From positions 1 through 58,123 of the IMG/VR virus record IMGVR_UViG_3300028025_003736: a stretch of DNA of 58,123 bases. One strand, written 5' to 3'. Of the stretch, positions 44,059 through 50,798 are shown piece after piece. The notes under the pieces were generated by a model, which was not told the DNA's origin, ran no database searches, and saw only the letters and a list, made by a program, of their open reading frames with translations. Numbering within the stretch: position 1 is the stretch's first letter; every line of letters begins with the position of its first letter. The translations under genes were made by a program, and so were the position numbers. Source of the DNA: a virus.

Positions 44059-44409
44059 TTACTTAATAACTCGTTCTATTGAAAACATTACACCTTCTTT
44101 AAAGTTTGACTTAAATATGTAAAAAACATCATACGGTTTACCATAAAAAATAACTTCTCCCGTATAAGTGCTTTCTTTTGTGTTTATGTTTTTTCTACTC
44201 AACTTAAATTTGAATATATCTTCATCTGTTTCAACAAGTTCATACTCGTAGTCCATGTATGTTAACTTTCCGGTTTCATCAATATCATACTCTAAAAACT
44301 CATTATCAAGACTTTTCGTTTGGAACTCAAGATTTGATAAATCCCTTCTTTGAAATGAATTAACTGGTAACAGTTCTTCTTTTATTTTTATATAGTCGTA
44401 CCTGCTCAT
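44059..44409 (-). CDS. Hypothetical 116-aa protein
   Basis: Beta-rich and charged, starting MSRYDYIKIKEELLPVNSFQ, with repeated Tyr/Lys strands (YEYELVETDEDIFKFKLSRK). No motif recognised. Possible -7 box TAAATTTG (44498-44491) lies upstream. Confidence 0.55.
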   Translation of the reverse strand: MSRYDYIKIKEELLPVNSFQRRDLSNLEFQTKSLDNEFLEYDIDETGKLTYMDYEYELVETDEDIFKFKLSRKNINTKESTYTGEVIFYGKPYDVFYIFKSNFKEGVMFSIERVIK

Positions 44410-44490
44410 TTAAGTGTGGAAGAGGTTTTTATTACCCATCTCCCAATTACTACATGTCATTGCGAATATACAAGCGAATTTACAAATATC

Positions 44491-44498
44491 CAAATTTA
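44491..44498 (-). promoter_or_regulatory. Candidate -7 box TAAATTTG
   Basis: TAAATTTG on the minus strand at the end of the exonuclease gene, in the 86-nt gap before the gene starting at 44409. No clear -33 TTG; such boxes also arise by chance in AT-rich DNA. Confidence 0.3.
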
Positions 44499-45248
44499 TT
44501 TAATCCATTGTGGAAGATTTATAGATATTGGGCCATTAAACTCATATCCTGCATCCCAAGAGTTTAGTATCATGCATGTATTAAAGCTGTCTGTCAGCCT
44601 TTGAACCTCCGACCATCCATAATCAAGGTATTCCTGTGATATAGGAGCCATAAAGAAGTTGTATGGTGATTTTGTTTCAGCTACTATATAACTCAGTGGC
44701 TTTCCTGTTGCATGATAATATAGCGCAGCTTGGATATAGTACATTCTATTGTGGTAGTCCTTTATGAATGTTTTTGGATTGCCATCAAAAGTTGTTTTTA
44801 ATTCAATCATAAAGTTATCTGACATAGCATCAATAAATCCTCGAAACGGTAGTCCATTGATGATAGTTGACCACTCTTTCTCAATTTCTGAGCAGGAGTG
44901 TATGGCATTTTTAATATCTGTATTTGAAAATACTCTGACAGCTATTTCGTTTGCCGTATCCACATCTTCACCACTTACAACAATCTTTCCTCCTGCTTCT
45001 GCTGAGAACTGTTCCCATGTGGCTTTCCCTTCCTTAGTTCTTCTATCAACATCAGGAGCAACAGCGAATAGTTCAGTAAACTGTTGGCTGTATAGTAGCA
45101 TGCAATGTACTAGTGAACCGAAGTTCATCTCTTTACTAGGCTCTTTCTTTCTGCTTATATATTGAATATAGTGTGAAGGAGACTTCGCAAACTCTTTCAG
45201 TGAAGAGTATGATAATGGTCTTTTTTTAAGTGTTTCTTGTGTTATCAT
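44496..45248 (-). CDS. RecE-like PD-(D/E)XK exonuclease (DUF3799 type)
   Basis: A 250-aa nuclease. LSYSSLKEFAKSPSHYIQYI followed by NFGSLVHCMLL is the usual start of this family. The catalytic part is FRGFIDAMSDNFMIELKTTFDG (Asp, then E-x-K), followed by YYIQAALYYHATG. It should chew one strand of dsDNA ends, leaving 3' tails for the annealase encoded directly upstream. The two overlap by 4 nt, the usual exonuclease-annealase pairing. Confidence 0.82.
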   Translation of the reverse strand: MITQETLKKRPLSYSSLKEFAKSPSHYIQYISRKKEPSKEMNFGSLVHCMLLYSQQFTELFAVAPDVDRRTKEGKATWEQFSAEAGGKIVVSGEDVDTANEIAVRVFSNTDIKNAIHSCSEIEKEWSTIINGLPFRGFIDAMSDNFMIELKTTFDGNPKTFIKDYHNRMYYIQAALYYHATGKPLSYIVAETKSPYNFFMAPISQEYLDYGWSEVQRLTDSFNTCMILNSWDAGYEFNGPISINLPQWIK

Positions 45249-45814
45249 AGTGATTTAAGTTTATCTGATACAGCTTTTCTAAATAATTGGTTTTGTTTCA
45301 TGGAGTCATCAAGAGACTTTGCGTAGTCTGTAATCTCATTCTTGTCCTTCATTGCTAATATATCGCTTACAGCCTGAGTAACAGACTCTGATTCATAACT
45401 CTGTAGTGCAGAATCATGCTTTCCCTTGAATACATCTATACCTATACCGACATATGAAGATATCTTGGTAATAGCATCTGTTGTTGCTCCTTTACAAGCA
45501 TCTCCTGGGTCATCATTTACAGATGATGCTATGCACTCATAGTATATCTTGTGGTCAGGAATTTCAAAAACTGTCTTAAGTACGGCAGTGAATTCAATCC
45601 TTTCCCTTCCTGATGATGTTACCCTTGTCTTCTCAATGATTCCAGGGCCTACAAGTTCTGTCTTAATTGTCCATGAGCCAACTCCAAACACATCGTTAAG
45701 CCTTTCTGTTACATAGATTGCTTTGATTGTTGACATGTTTTGTCTTGTTGGGTGCTGTGTTACTGCTTCTTTAGGTAAAGGCTTCTTGATTAAGTCTAAT
45801 TGTTCTTTTGTCAT
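45245..45814 (-). CDS. Rad52-like single-strand annealing protein
   Basis: A 189-aa protein. IKAIYVTERLNDVFGVGSWTIKTELV corresponds to the Rad52-type 'N-x-x-F-G-x-x-W-x-x-x' strand region, and DDPGDACKGATTDAITKISSYVGIG is its 'GDAxKGAxTDAxxR' helix. The start ATG 45814 (MTKEQLDLIKKPLPKE) is used; an upstream in-frame start (45886) adds a hydrophobic stretch unlike the family. It would anneal strands resected by the neighbouring exonuclease. Confidence 0.78.
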   Translation of the reverse strand: MTKEQLDLIKKPLPKEAVTQHPTRQNMSTIKAIYVTERLNDVFGVGSWTIKTELVGPGIIEKTRVTSSGRERIEFTAVLKTVFEIPDHKIYYECIASSVNDDPGDACKGATTDAITKISSYVGIGIDVFKGKHDSALQSYESESVTQAVSDILAMKDKNEITDYAKSLDDSMKQNQLFRKAVSDKLKSL

Positions 45815-45893
45815 AATGCAAGCATTAAATAAAATAAAAGGTGAATAAATATAAAATATAAAATCATGTCTCGTATGTCTTTCCAAGTTGGAA

Positions 45894-46148
45894 TCATATG
45901 CTTATTTTACTGTGCTGGTTCATCATTTTAATAAAGTCTGATATGTGTACATACACAAGAAGTGTTTCTCCACTCTTCATGGACACATGTGTGCAGTCTC
46001 CGTTATTTTCATCAGATGGCCTAAATGCATAAACGTCAAATGGATTTATGTACGTATATGTGTCTTTAGTTACTTCTGAACCAGTTAGTTCTTTGTGGTC
46101 AACGTCATAAAGCTTAATAGGTACTTTTAAGAATCTGTCTGTGAACAT
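45894..46148 (-). CDS. Small hypothetical protein
   Basis: An 84-aa protein starting MFTDRFLKVPIKLYDVDHKE, beta-rich, ending FIKMMNQHSKISI. The ATG 46148 follows the upstream stop by a single nucleotide, so translation is probably coupled. No family recognised. Confidence 0.55.
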   Translation of the reverse strand: MFTDRFLKVPIKLYDVDHKELTGSEVTKDTYTYINPFDVYAFRPSDENNGDCTHVSMKSGETLLVYVHISDFIKMMNQHSKISI

Positions 46149-46149
46149 G

Positions 46150-46362
46150 TTAGTTGTTTTTATATGTTTCGTTATAATACTCTTCTGATAATATTCTATT
46201 TCCTTCACTACCTTGCTTAAATCCATCACAATATGCTTCTATTATCTGCTCTTTCTCTATTTGTTTGGCTTGTTCAAACTCTTCATCAAATATAGATTCC
46301 TCATATACTTGTCTTCTATTATATTTTTCTTGCAACCATTCTACTGCTGTTTGTTGTGTCAT
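46150..46362 (-). CDS. Small acidic protein with EQIIEAYCDGF motif
   Basis: A 70-aa protein: WLQEKYNRRQ, FEQAKQIEKEQIIEAYCDGF and an end ILSEEYYNETYKNN. It belongs to a group of short phage proteins with 'EKEQIxxAYxxG...YYNETF' that I know from Bacteroidota phages; function unknown. Paralogue of the next gene. Confidence 0.6.
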   Translation of the reverse strand: MTQQTAVEWLQEKYNRRQVYEESIFDEEFEQAKQIEKEQIIEAYCDGFKQGSEGNRILSEEYYNETYKNN

Positions 46363-46365
46363 AGT

Positions 46366-46575
46366 TTATTTATTTTGGTTATATACTGTTTTGTAATATG
46401 TATCAGAGTCTTTGAATTGTCTTAATACTACATCTGCAGCACCACTTGAATATGCTCTCTCTATCTGCTGCTTCTCTAGTGACATTGACATATCTCTTGC
46501 ATCATTAAGATTGAAGCTATCTTCATGATAATTTGCATCAATAAATTCCCATAATGTTTGCATTGCTGTTTCCAT
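46366..46575 (-). CDS. Small acidic protein, paralogue of the 46150 gene
   Basis: A 69-aa protein (METAMQTLWEFIDANYHEDS, then SLEKQQIERAYSSGA, ending DTYYKTVYNQNK) of the same short family. I prefer the ATG at 46575: upstream in-frame codons to 46611 only translate a tandem leader duplication (IKTNNIKTNN). Confidence 0.55.
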   Translation of the reverse strand: METAMQTLWEFIDANYHEDSFNLNDARDMSMSLEKQQIERAYSSGAADVVLRQFKDSDTYYKTVYNQNK

Positions 46576-46605
46576 GTTATTTGTTTTTATGTTATTTGTT
46601 TTTAT
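46576..46605 (-). repeat. 15-bp perfect tandem duplication in a start leader
   Basis: Two identical 15-bp units (ATAAAAACAAATAAC on the minus strand) precede the ATG at 46575. Each unit contains the A/C-rich sequence typical of start leaders in this arm. Being a multiple of three, it keeps the frame. Confidence 0.8.
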
Positions 46606-46811
46606 GGCCATTCAGGACTTCTGTCTATTATTATTTCTCCTAAACTACTCCATATAGATTCGGCATTGTCTCCCCAATAATGGTCACACTTATCTACTTT
46701 TATTGGAGGATTTGCAAAGTATGATTGATATTCACTAGGCTTTGCGGTAAATCTATAGCAGTTATCTTTATAGGGACAATCAATACCCGAACACATTGTG
46801 ATATCCGGCAT
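46602..46811 (-). CDS. Small Cys-containing protein (MPDITMC type)
   Basis: A 69-aa protein with Cys in MCSGIDCPYKDNCYRFTAKP and a later CDHYW, a possible metal site. Similar 'MPxITMCxxxxCPxxxxCYRxTAxP' proteins are frequent in Bacteroidota phages; function unknown. Confidence 0.6.
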   Translation of the reverse strand: MPDITMCSGIDCPYKDNCYRFTAKPSEYQSYFANPPIKVDKCDHYWGDNAESIWSSLGEIIIDRSPEWP

Positions 46812-46813
46812 AG

Positions 46814-46996
46814 TTATAGTTTATGATGTTTTAATGAATCAATCCATCCTTGGTCATAAGACCTATCTAATTCTTCTTGATAATTAGACTTGATAGATTC
46901 TATAATTCTAATACAGTTGTCTAGTGTTTGTGGGTCAGTGTCTAAGTTTGATTTAATAGACTCGAGTTCGTAGAGTAAATTCTCTAGTGTGTTCAT
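46814..46996 (-). CDS. Small hypothetical helical protein
   Basis: A 60-aa acidic, helical protein starting MNTLENLLYELESIKSNLDT, likely a coiled coil, ending QGWIDSLKHHKL. G-free leader before the ATG. Nothing recognised. Confidence 0.5.
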   Translation of the reverse strand: MNTLENLLYELESIKSNLDTDPQTLDNCIRIIESIKSNYQEELDRSYDQGWIDSLKHHKL

Positions 46997-47045
46997 GTGA
47001 TTTGATTTGGTTTGTGAAATTACAAAATAGTAGTGAAAAGAAAAA

Positions 47046-47354
47046 TTATTTTTCTATAGATTGAAGAAATTTAACAATTGTATCTTCAAGTTGTTGCTGA
47101 TATTCTTCGGGCATATTAGAAAGAAGTCTACATATACTATCGAATCTTAATGTATCAATAGACTTAGATACATCTGTTTGTACTTTTAAGTCCATATTCT
47201 TTTTAATCCAAGACAACTTATCCTTAATAGGTCTTACTGAATCTTTAACAGTTCTTGATGTTTGCTTTTCTATAAGAATATCTTCTGCATATATAAGTGC
47301 GTTGCATACATTTACATATATAAGGAATATTGATTCTCTTTGTCCTTGATTCAT
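47046..47354 (-). CDS. Hypothetical 102-aa helical protein
   Basis: Helical and charged, starting MNQGQRESIFLIYVNVCNAL, with VRPIKDKLSWIKKNMDLK. No motif recognised. It overlaps the end of the small membrane gene upstream by 4 nt. Confidence 0.55.
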   Translation of the reverse strand: MNQGQRESIFLIYVNVCNALIYAEDILIEKQTSRTVKDSVRPIKDKLSWIKKNMDLKVQTDVSKSIDTLRFDSICRLLSNMPEEYQQQLEDTIVKFLQSIEK

Positions 47355-47473
47355 TTACCTCTAATTAAAATGTAAATATACAAAGGAAGCAATAGAAATA
47401 AAAATACAATAAGAAAAAAAATTACTTCAAATATTAATCTTAGTAATTCTAATGATGCTCTAATTGGTTTCAT
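47351..47473 (-). CDS. Very small membrane protein (40 aa)
   Basis: The ORF from ATG 47473 encodes 40 residues (MKPIRASLELLRLIFEVIFF, then LIVFLFLLLPLYIYILIRGK): one amphipathic helix and one strong membrane helix. It overlaps the end of the HTH gene by 14 nt. A longer reading from 47593 in the same frame runs through the HTH gene and is not preferred. Function unknown. Confidence 0.45.
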   Translation of the reverse strand: MKPIRASLELLRLIFEVIFFLIVFLFLLLPLYIYILIRGK

Positions 47474-47762
47474 ATATTTCAATTGATTTTGAATAAACAG
47501 TTTCTCCTTTAGCCTTAAAGTCATCATCAGATAGACACATATTCCAATAGTCGTGTATATGGTGTTGTACTGTGCTATGTTCTGCATATCCAATAATCTT
47601 AGCTACTTCTTCCATCGTTATGCCTCCTACTATATATAGTGCCCAACACGCCATCTTCCTGGGCATAATATATTGTTTATATCTACTCTTATTATTGTAG
47701 TAGTTTTTATCTACTCCAAACTGTTCTGCTATGTAGTCTAGTACTTGTTTGTGCTTTTCCAT
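47460..47762 (-). CDS. DnaA domain-IV-like DNA-binding protein
   Basis: A 100-aa protein. MPRKMACWALYIVGGITMEE, VAKIIGYAEHSTVQHHIHDY resembles DnaA domain IV ('ARQIAMYLxRELTxxSLPEIGxxFGxRDHTTVLHA'), with IIGYAEHSTVQHHI replacing the DHTTV recognition helix. No AAA+ part is present. It could recognise DnaA-box-like sites, recruit or block host DnaA, or regulate transcription. It lies downstream of the 545-nt RNA-rich gap. A second such protein is at 48938. Confidence 0.6.
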   Translation of the reverse strand: MEKHKQVLDYIAEQFGVDKNYYNNKSRYKQYIMPRKMACWALYIVGGITMEEVAKIIGYAEHSTVQHHIHDYWNMCLSDDDFKAKGETVYSKSIEIYETN

Positions 47763-47803
47763 TAGATTATTGTTTTTAAACTATTACTGAATATAGATTT
47801 GAG

Positions 47804-47864
47804 AATAGGTGGTCAGAACAGAAGTTGCCCCCTTCCCCCTAAAGAAAACAACCTCTGACCTATT
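47804..47864 (-). repeat. Hairpin upstream of the DnaA-IV-like gene
   Basis: GGTCAGA (47811-47817) pairs with TCTGACC (47854-47860). An inner GTTG/CAAC and an alternative pairing AATAGG...CCTATT widen it. The loop is pyrimidine-rich (CCCCCTTCCCCC). It would lie in the 5' leader of the gene starting at 47762. Confidence 0.55.
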
Positions 47865-48025
47865 ACGTCATATGAGTTATCGAATGAGGTAGGCTGTATA
47901 GGGATAAAGTTACATCCACACTATACATTTAACAGATAAGGCACGGGAATCTTTGGTAAGGCCATGCCTATATATTCCTTATACTCGGAACTTAGAGAGA
48001 CAGACGACTGCTTGCTAACCAATCC

Positions 48026-48129
48026 AAAACAAAAAACCCACACAGGTCGCAGCTGTATGGGTTCAATGAAATGCGGGTTGCATTAAATCAAACCCGAATT
48101 CATACTGCGACTATCAATTCGGATTGACA
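48026..48129 (-). ncRNA. Candidate small RNA with kissing loops and an intrinsic terminator
   Basis: About 104 nt, read leftward. Hairpin B: CCGAATT/AATTCGG (48122-48116 with 48100-48094), 7 bp, 15-nt loop containing GTCGCAG. Hairpin C: AATGC/GCATT over AACCC. Hairpin A: AACCCATACAG/CTGTGTGGGTT (48063-48053 with 48045-48035), 11 bp on this strand including one G-U that would be an A-C mismatch on the other, loop CTGCGAC, then TTTTTGTTTT. Loops of B and A (GTCGCAG, CTGCGAC) are perfect complements. A canonical promoter lies directly upstream. No ORF of note. Not a family I recognise. Confidence 0.7.
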
Positions 48130-48132
48130 ATA

Positions 48133-48164
48133 CAAAAGTAAATATACTTTTCTTATAATCCAAA
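48133..48164 (-). promoter_or_regulatory. Canonical promoter of the candidate small RNA (TTTG-N20-TACTTTTG)
   Basis: Read on the minus strand: TTTG (48164-48161), a 20-nt spacer, TACTTTTG (48140-48133). Spacing matches the two other complete promoters of the window (19 and 21 nt). Expected start near 48129, just before hairpin B. Confidence 0.75.
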
Positions 48165-48180
48165 TTTAAAATAAAAATTA

Positions 48181-48274
48181 GCTGTTCTGGTACAGCAAAA
48201 CCTCCCTGCTGTCTTTATTGGGTAAAAAATAAACAACACACACTGAACCCAAATATCAAGACAGCTATGTCTTG
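48181..48274 (-). promoter_or_regulatory. Alternating complementary segments (attenuator- or operator-like)
   Basis: Minus-strand order: CAAGACA (48274-48268), GCTGTCTTG (48265-48257), AAGACAGC (48215-48208), GCTGT (48196-48192), ACAGC (48185-48181) followed by TAATTTTTATTTT. Segment 2 can pair with 1 (7 bp) or with 3 (8 bp plus TTGGGT/ACCCAA). Segment 4 can pair with 3 or with 5, the latter forming a weak terminator. The first dyad also lies exactly between a TTG (48278-48276) and a near -7 box GATATTTG (48257-48250), so it may instead be an operator. Confidence 0.5.
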
Positions 48275-48308
48275 CCAACCCCGAGACAAGGGTACAAGGC
48301 TTCATACA

Positions 48309-48941
48309 TCAGTGTGCTGTAATACCTAGCTTACGGAACATAAACTTGACCTTAGTAACTAAGTACTCTATGTCATTGTCGTTATGTAACGTATAATCAA
48401 AATCGTAATTATCTAAAGCAATCTCAGATATGTGTCCATTAACTGGCTTAGAATAAGGCCTTTTAACCCTAACAACTAATCCACCGCACTTTTTTATTTG
48501 TTCGGCTTCGTTAGGGAACCTGCAGTCTGTAACAACCCAATTTGTATTGCTCTTATCAACTAGAGTATTTGTCTTACATGACATACATATAGACATAGTT
48601 GATTCTTTATTACATACTGAGCAAACCTTCTTGAAGCTTATAGACCTGTTATACTCTGATATAAGTGCATTAACCCAAGCATCTTGGTGAAGGTTGTTCC
48701 TGATGGCATCAGTGCCTAATTTCTGAAGGAAATCCCTTACGGTCATGCCGTAACCTTCTAGCGTCATTTGCTTGACTAAATGGTCCTCAAAATCACTTAC
48801 AGATAGTCCTGTCAACATGCTCGCTATTTCCTTCAGCTTGCCCGAAAACTTTTTAACATGCCATTCAGGATATAACTCACATATTGTCTTTCCAACTGCG
48901 TCTTTGCCCGAGCCTGCGTAACCTGACAATGCAATAATCAT
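48309..48941 (-). CDS. Deoxynucleoside monophosphate kinase with zinc-ribbon insert
   Basis: A 210-aa kinase: P-loop SGYAGSGKDAVGK (Gly7-Lys13), LID-like QKLGTDAIRN, and VVTDCRFPNEAEQI, typical of phage dNMP kinases (T4 gp1-like). Residues 107-122 carry two CxxC pairs (CSVC, CMSC), a zinc-ribbon insertion. It phosphorylates dNMPs for phage DNA synthesis and may handle modified nucleotides. It ends before the RNA-rich gap. Confidence 0.78.
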   Translation of the reverse strand: MIIALSGYAGSGKDAVGKTICELYPEWHVKKFSGKLKEIASMLTGLSVSDFEDHLVKQMTLEGYGMTVRDFLQKLGTDAIRNNLHQDAWVNALISEYNRSISFKKVCSVCNKESTMSICMSCKTNTLVDKSNTNWVVTDCRFPNEAEQIKKCGGLVVRVKRPYSKPVNGHISEIALDNYDFDYTLHNDNDIEYLVTKVKFMFRKLGITAH

Positions 48942-49360
48942 ATAATTTTAATTTGTTTATCTAACCCTAATTCTTTAATAAGTCTATTGTGTATGTCTAC
49001 GATTCCATTATTTATCTCAGGGTATACTTCGCTGTATCCTTGGCATGATGCTCTATTGGAGTATAGTGTGGTGTGGTCTCTTAGTCCAAACATATTGTAA
49101 ATCTTTACAGGAGAAAGCATTTCTTTTTCCATTAGAAAGTACTGAAGCCACACCTTCTCTGTGCTATTGTTACGTCTACCCCTGGAGAACAACTTATCTT
49201 TGGCACATCCGAAGTATTCTGATATGGCAGTAGCCCATATGTCTACGGCCTGGGTGTCCCTAGTTACGGACTCGTCTACAAACCTATTGACTTTTATTCT
49301 AGTTCCATAGGTGTTTTCTATATACCTAGAGAACTCGTTGATGTCATCAATCATAGCCAT
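48938..49360 (-). CDS. DnaA domain-IV-like protein (140 aa)
   Basis: A helical N-terminal half (MAMIDDINEFSRYIENTYGT) is followed by AISEYFGCAKDKLFSRGRR, then STEKVWLQYFLM and MFGLRDHTTLYSNRAS. The last part matches the DnaA domain IV recognition motif G-x-R-D-H-T-T, more clearly than the paralogue at 47460. It lacks the ATPase domain. Likely binds DnaA-box-type sites or controls transcription. It overlaps the kinase gene by 4 nt. Confidence 0.68.
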   Translation of the reverse strand: MAMIDDINEFSRYIENTYGTRIKVNRFVDESVTRDTQAVDIWATAISEYFGCAKDKLFSRGRRNNSTEKVWLQYFLMEKEMLSPVKIYNMFGLRDHTTLYSNRASCQGYSEVYPEINNGIVDIHNRLIKELGLDKQIKII

Positions 49361-49595
49361 CTCTTTCTTTTTTATAGTTACTTAGAATATCTGAGGCTAT
49401 TTGGTCTATGTCTTTATCAGACTCCCATCCTTTTGTTGATAGCAACATATCTATGATAACATCTCTCATTTCTGATGATATCGTCATGTACTTACTCCTT
49501 GACTTATTGACCTTTCTGAATGAAATCAATAGCTCATCTAACCTTCTCTCAAGGGTGTCTCGCTCAATCCTGAGCATGCTCTCATTTATACTCAT
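49347..49595 (-). CDS. Small coiled-coil protein
   Basis: An 82-aa protein starting MSINESMLRIERDTLERRLD, helical with heptad-like spacing, Lys/Glu-rich, ending NYKKERDGYD. Overlaps the upstream gene (ATGA) and the downstream one by 14 nt. No family recognised. Confidence 0.55.
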   Translation of the reverse strand: MSINESMLRIERDTLERRLDELLISFRKVNKSRSKYMTISSEMRDVIIDMLLSTKGWESDKDIDQIASDILSNYKKERDGYD

Positions 49596-49807
49596 AAAAT
49601 TTGGAAATATCCGTACCCCTGGATGTCAACAATCTTTGTTGAATTAATCTTATAGAATGTAACTCTACCGTGCTTTAAAACTATAGCTCTTTGGTAAACA
49701 GCTGCCTCGGGTATGCTCTTCCAATCAAGGAAGGCAATGCACTGGGCATCTTCACCAAGTTCTAATAATATTTCACAAGCTATTTTAATTTTAAGTAAAG
49801 TCTTCAT
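49592..49807 (-). CDS. Small hypothetical protein
   Basis: A 71-aa protein starting MKTLLKIKIACEILLELGED with VYQRAIVLKHGRVTFYKI. It overlaps the 56-aa gene upstream by 17 nt and the next by 4 nt. No motif recognised. Confidence 0.5.
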   Translation of the reverse strand: MKTLLKIKIACEILLELGEDAQCIAFLDWKSIPEAAVYQRAIVLKHGRVTFYKINSTKIVDIQGYGYFQIL

Positions 49808-49961
49808 CTACTGCATTTTCTAATCGTTTCAAAGAAGAGTTGTACCCCGAGAAGAAGCAAAGCCTTATAAGAGACATAGGCACTTGCATTTCTTTAAGCG
49901 TTGGGTACTTTGTTAGGAAATCGAGGAAGTCATCCTCTACGGCTTCATGTAATTCTTTCAT
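49791..49961 (-). CDS. Short acidic protein (56 aa)
   Basis: ATG 49961 to TAA 49791: MKELHEAVEDDFLDFLTKYP, ending RLENAVDEDFT. The 'ENAVDEDF' end resembles 'ENAVNQDDF' in the neighbouring 63-aa gene (49984), suggesting a paralogous pair. A -7 box TAACTTTG lies 18 nt upstream. Confidence 0.5.
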   Translation of the reverse strand: MKELHEAVEDDFLDFLTKYPTLKEMQVPMSLIRLCFFSGYNSSLKRLENAVDEDFT

Positions 49962-49978
49962 GCTTGATTGGGTTTTTG

Positions 49979-49986
49979 CAAAGTTA
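49979..49986 (-). promoter_or_regulatory. Candidate -7 box TAACTTTG
   Basis: TAACTTTG on the minus strand, 18 nt before the ATG at 49961, overlapping the end of the upstream gene. No correctly spaced TTG. Confidence 0.35.
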
Positions 49987-50175
49987 AATTATTCTAATTA
50001 CACTATTTACAGAATCAAAATCATCTTGATTTACTGCATTTTCAAATCCTCTTAAAGAATATACACTTCCTTCAAACTCTGAATAATTCATGAAGTCCTG
50101 GTCTGTAATATCTTGACAATTAAGACCTTCTGGGATAGATTTAATACTCATTACGTAAACTTTCATTTCTTTCAT
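49984..50175 (-). CDS. Short acidic protein (63 aa)
   Basis: Starts MKEMKVYVMSIKSIPEGLNC, contains YSLRGFENAVNQDDFDSVNS. ATGA overlap with the Api92-like gene. Related by its C-terminal motif to the 56-aa gene downstream. Function unknown. Confidence 0.5.
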   Translation of the reverse strand: MKEMKVYVMSIKSIPEGLNCQDITDQDFMNYSEFEGSVYSLRGFENAVNQDDFDSVNSVIRII

Positions 50176-50786
50176 AATAGTGGGTTTATTCTATTTGGAT
50201 AAAAATCTTCATCTAATATCTTCTCATTACCTCTCATATAGCAATCGTAATTAGAACTGTATACTACCTTGTTACCATCTTTATCTTGGTACTCTACTTG
50301 AGCTTCTTTGTCTAAAAATTCTCCTTCAATTCCAATAGACAGCCCACAGAACATATCCGCTTCATCAATGTAGTCCATGGTAAAGTGCAAGTTAGGAAAC
50401 ATTTCAACAGCTTTCTTTAGCCAACCAACAGGTGGGCTCCAAGCACTATTAAAACTGCACTCTATTCTATCGATTTCATCAAGACATAAATTGAAGTCAT
50501 ATACCTCCCACTTAGTCTTCCAATTTTGCCACCTCCAATCATACCAATTATCTGCTCCATACAGCTTCTTGTATTTTTTCATACGGGTATCGTATTGCTT
50601 GTCTGTCTCTCCATCTCTTTTTGGAAGTGGTGATACATCAGCGTTCAATTCTTGTGGCATTGGATGTATCCCATTGTATTTGGCGGTATATCCTCCGTCT
50701 TTTTCAATGATAAAAACATTTCTAAAGTCTTGCACATCTTGTGCATCTCCGAAGACGCATAGGTTGTTTTCTACGTGATTTGGCAT
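50172..50786 (-). CDS. Api92-like / DUF1281 ferredoxin-like-fold protein
   Basis: A 204-aa protein with the family opening MPNHVENNLCVFGDAQDV and KKLYGADNWYDWRWQNWKTK, followed by WSPPVGWLKKAVEMFPNLHF. This matches phage Api92-like proteins (also called DUF1281 or YubB-type) found on plasmids and phages. Function is not settled. No signal peptide. Confidence 0.75.
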   Translation of the reverse strand: MPNHVENNLCVFGDAQDVQDFRNVFIIEKDGGYTAKYNGIHPMPQELNADVSPLPKRDGETDKQYDTRMKKYKKLYGADNWYDWRWQNWKTKWEVYDFNLCLDEIDRIECSFNSAWSPPVGWLKKAVEMFPNLHFTMDYIDEADMFCGLSIGIEGEFLDKEAQVEYQDKDGNKVVYSSNYDCYMRGNEKILDEDFYPNRINPLL

Positions 50787-50798
50787 GATGATAGTTGT

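Larger units (their letters stand above)
47763..48308. other. Non-coding 545-nt block with structured RNA elements
   Basis: No gene found on either strand. The block contains the candidate small RNA (48026-48129) with its promoter, an upstream series of alternating complementary segments (48181-48274) and a hairpin at 47804-47864. The rest (about 47870-48020) shows no clear structure. Confidence 0.75.

Noticed and set aside
49086-49093. TATGTTTG box inside the DnaA-IV-like gene (minus strand)
   Set aside because: TAnnTTTG arises by chance in AT-rich coding DNA; no -33 element and no gene start nearby.
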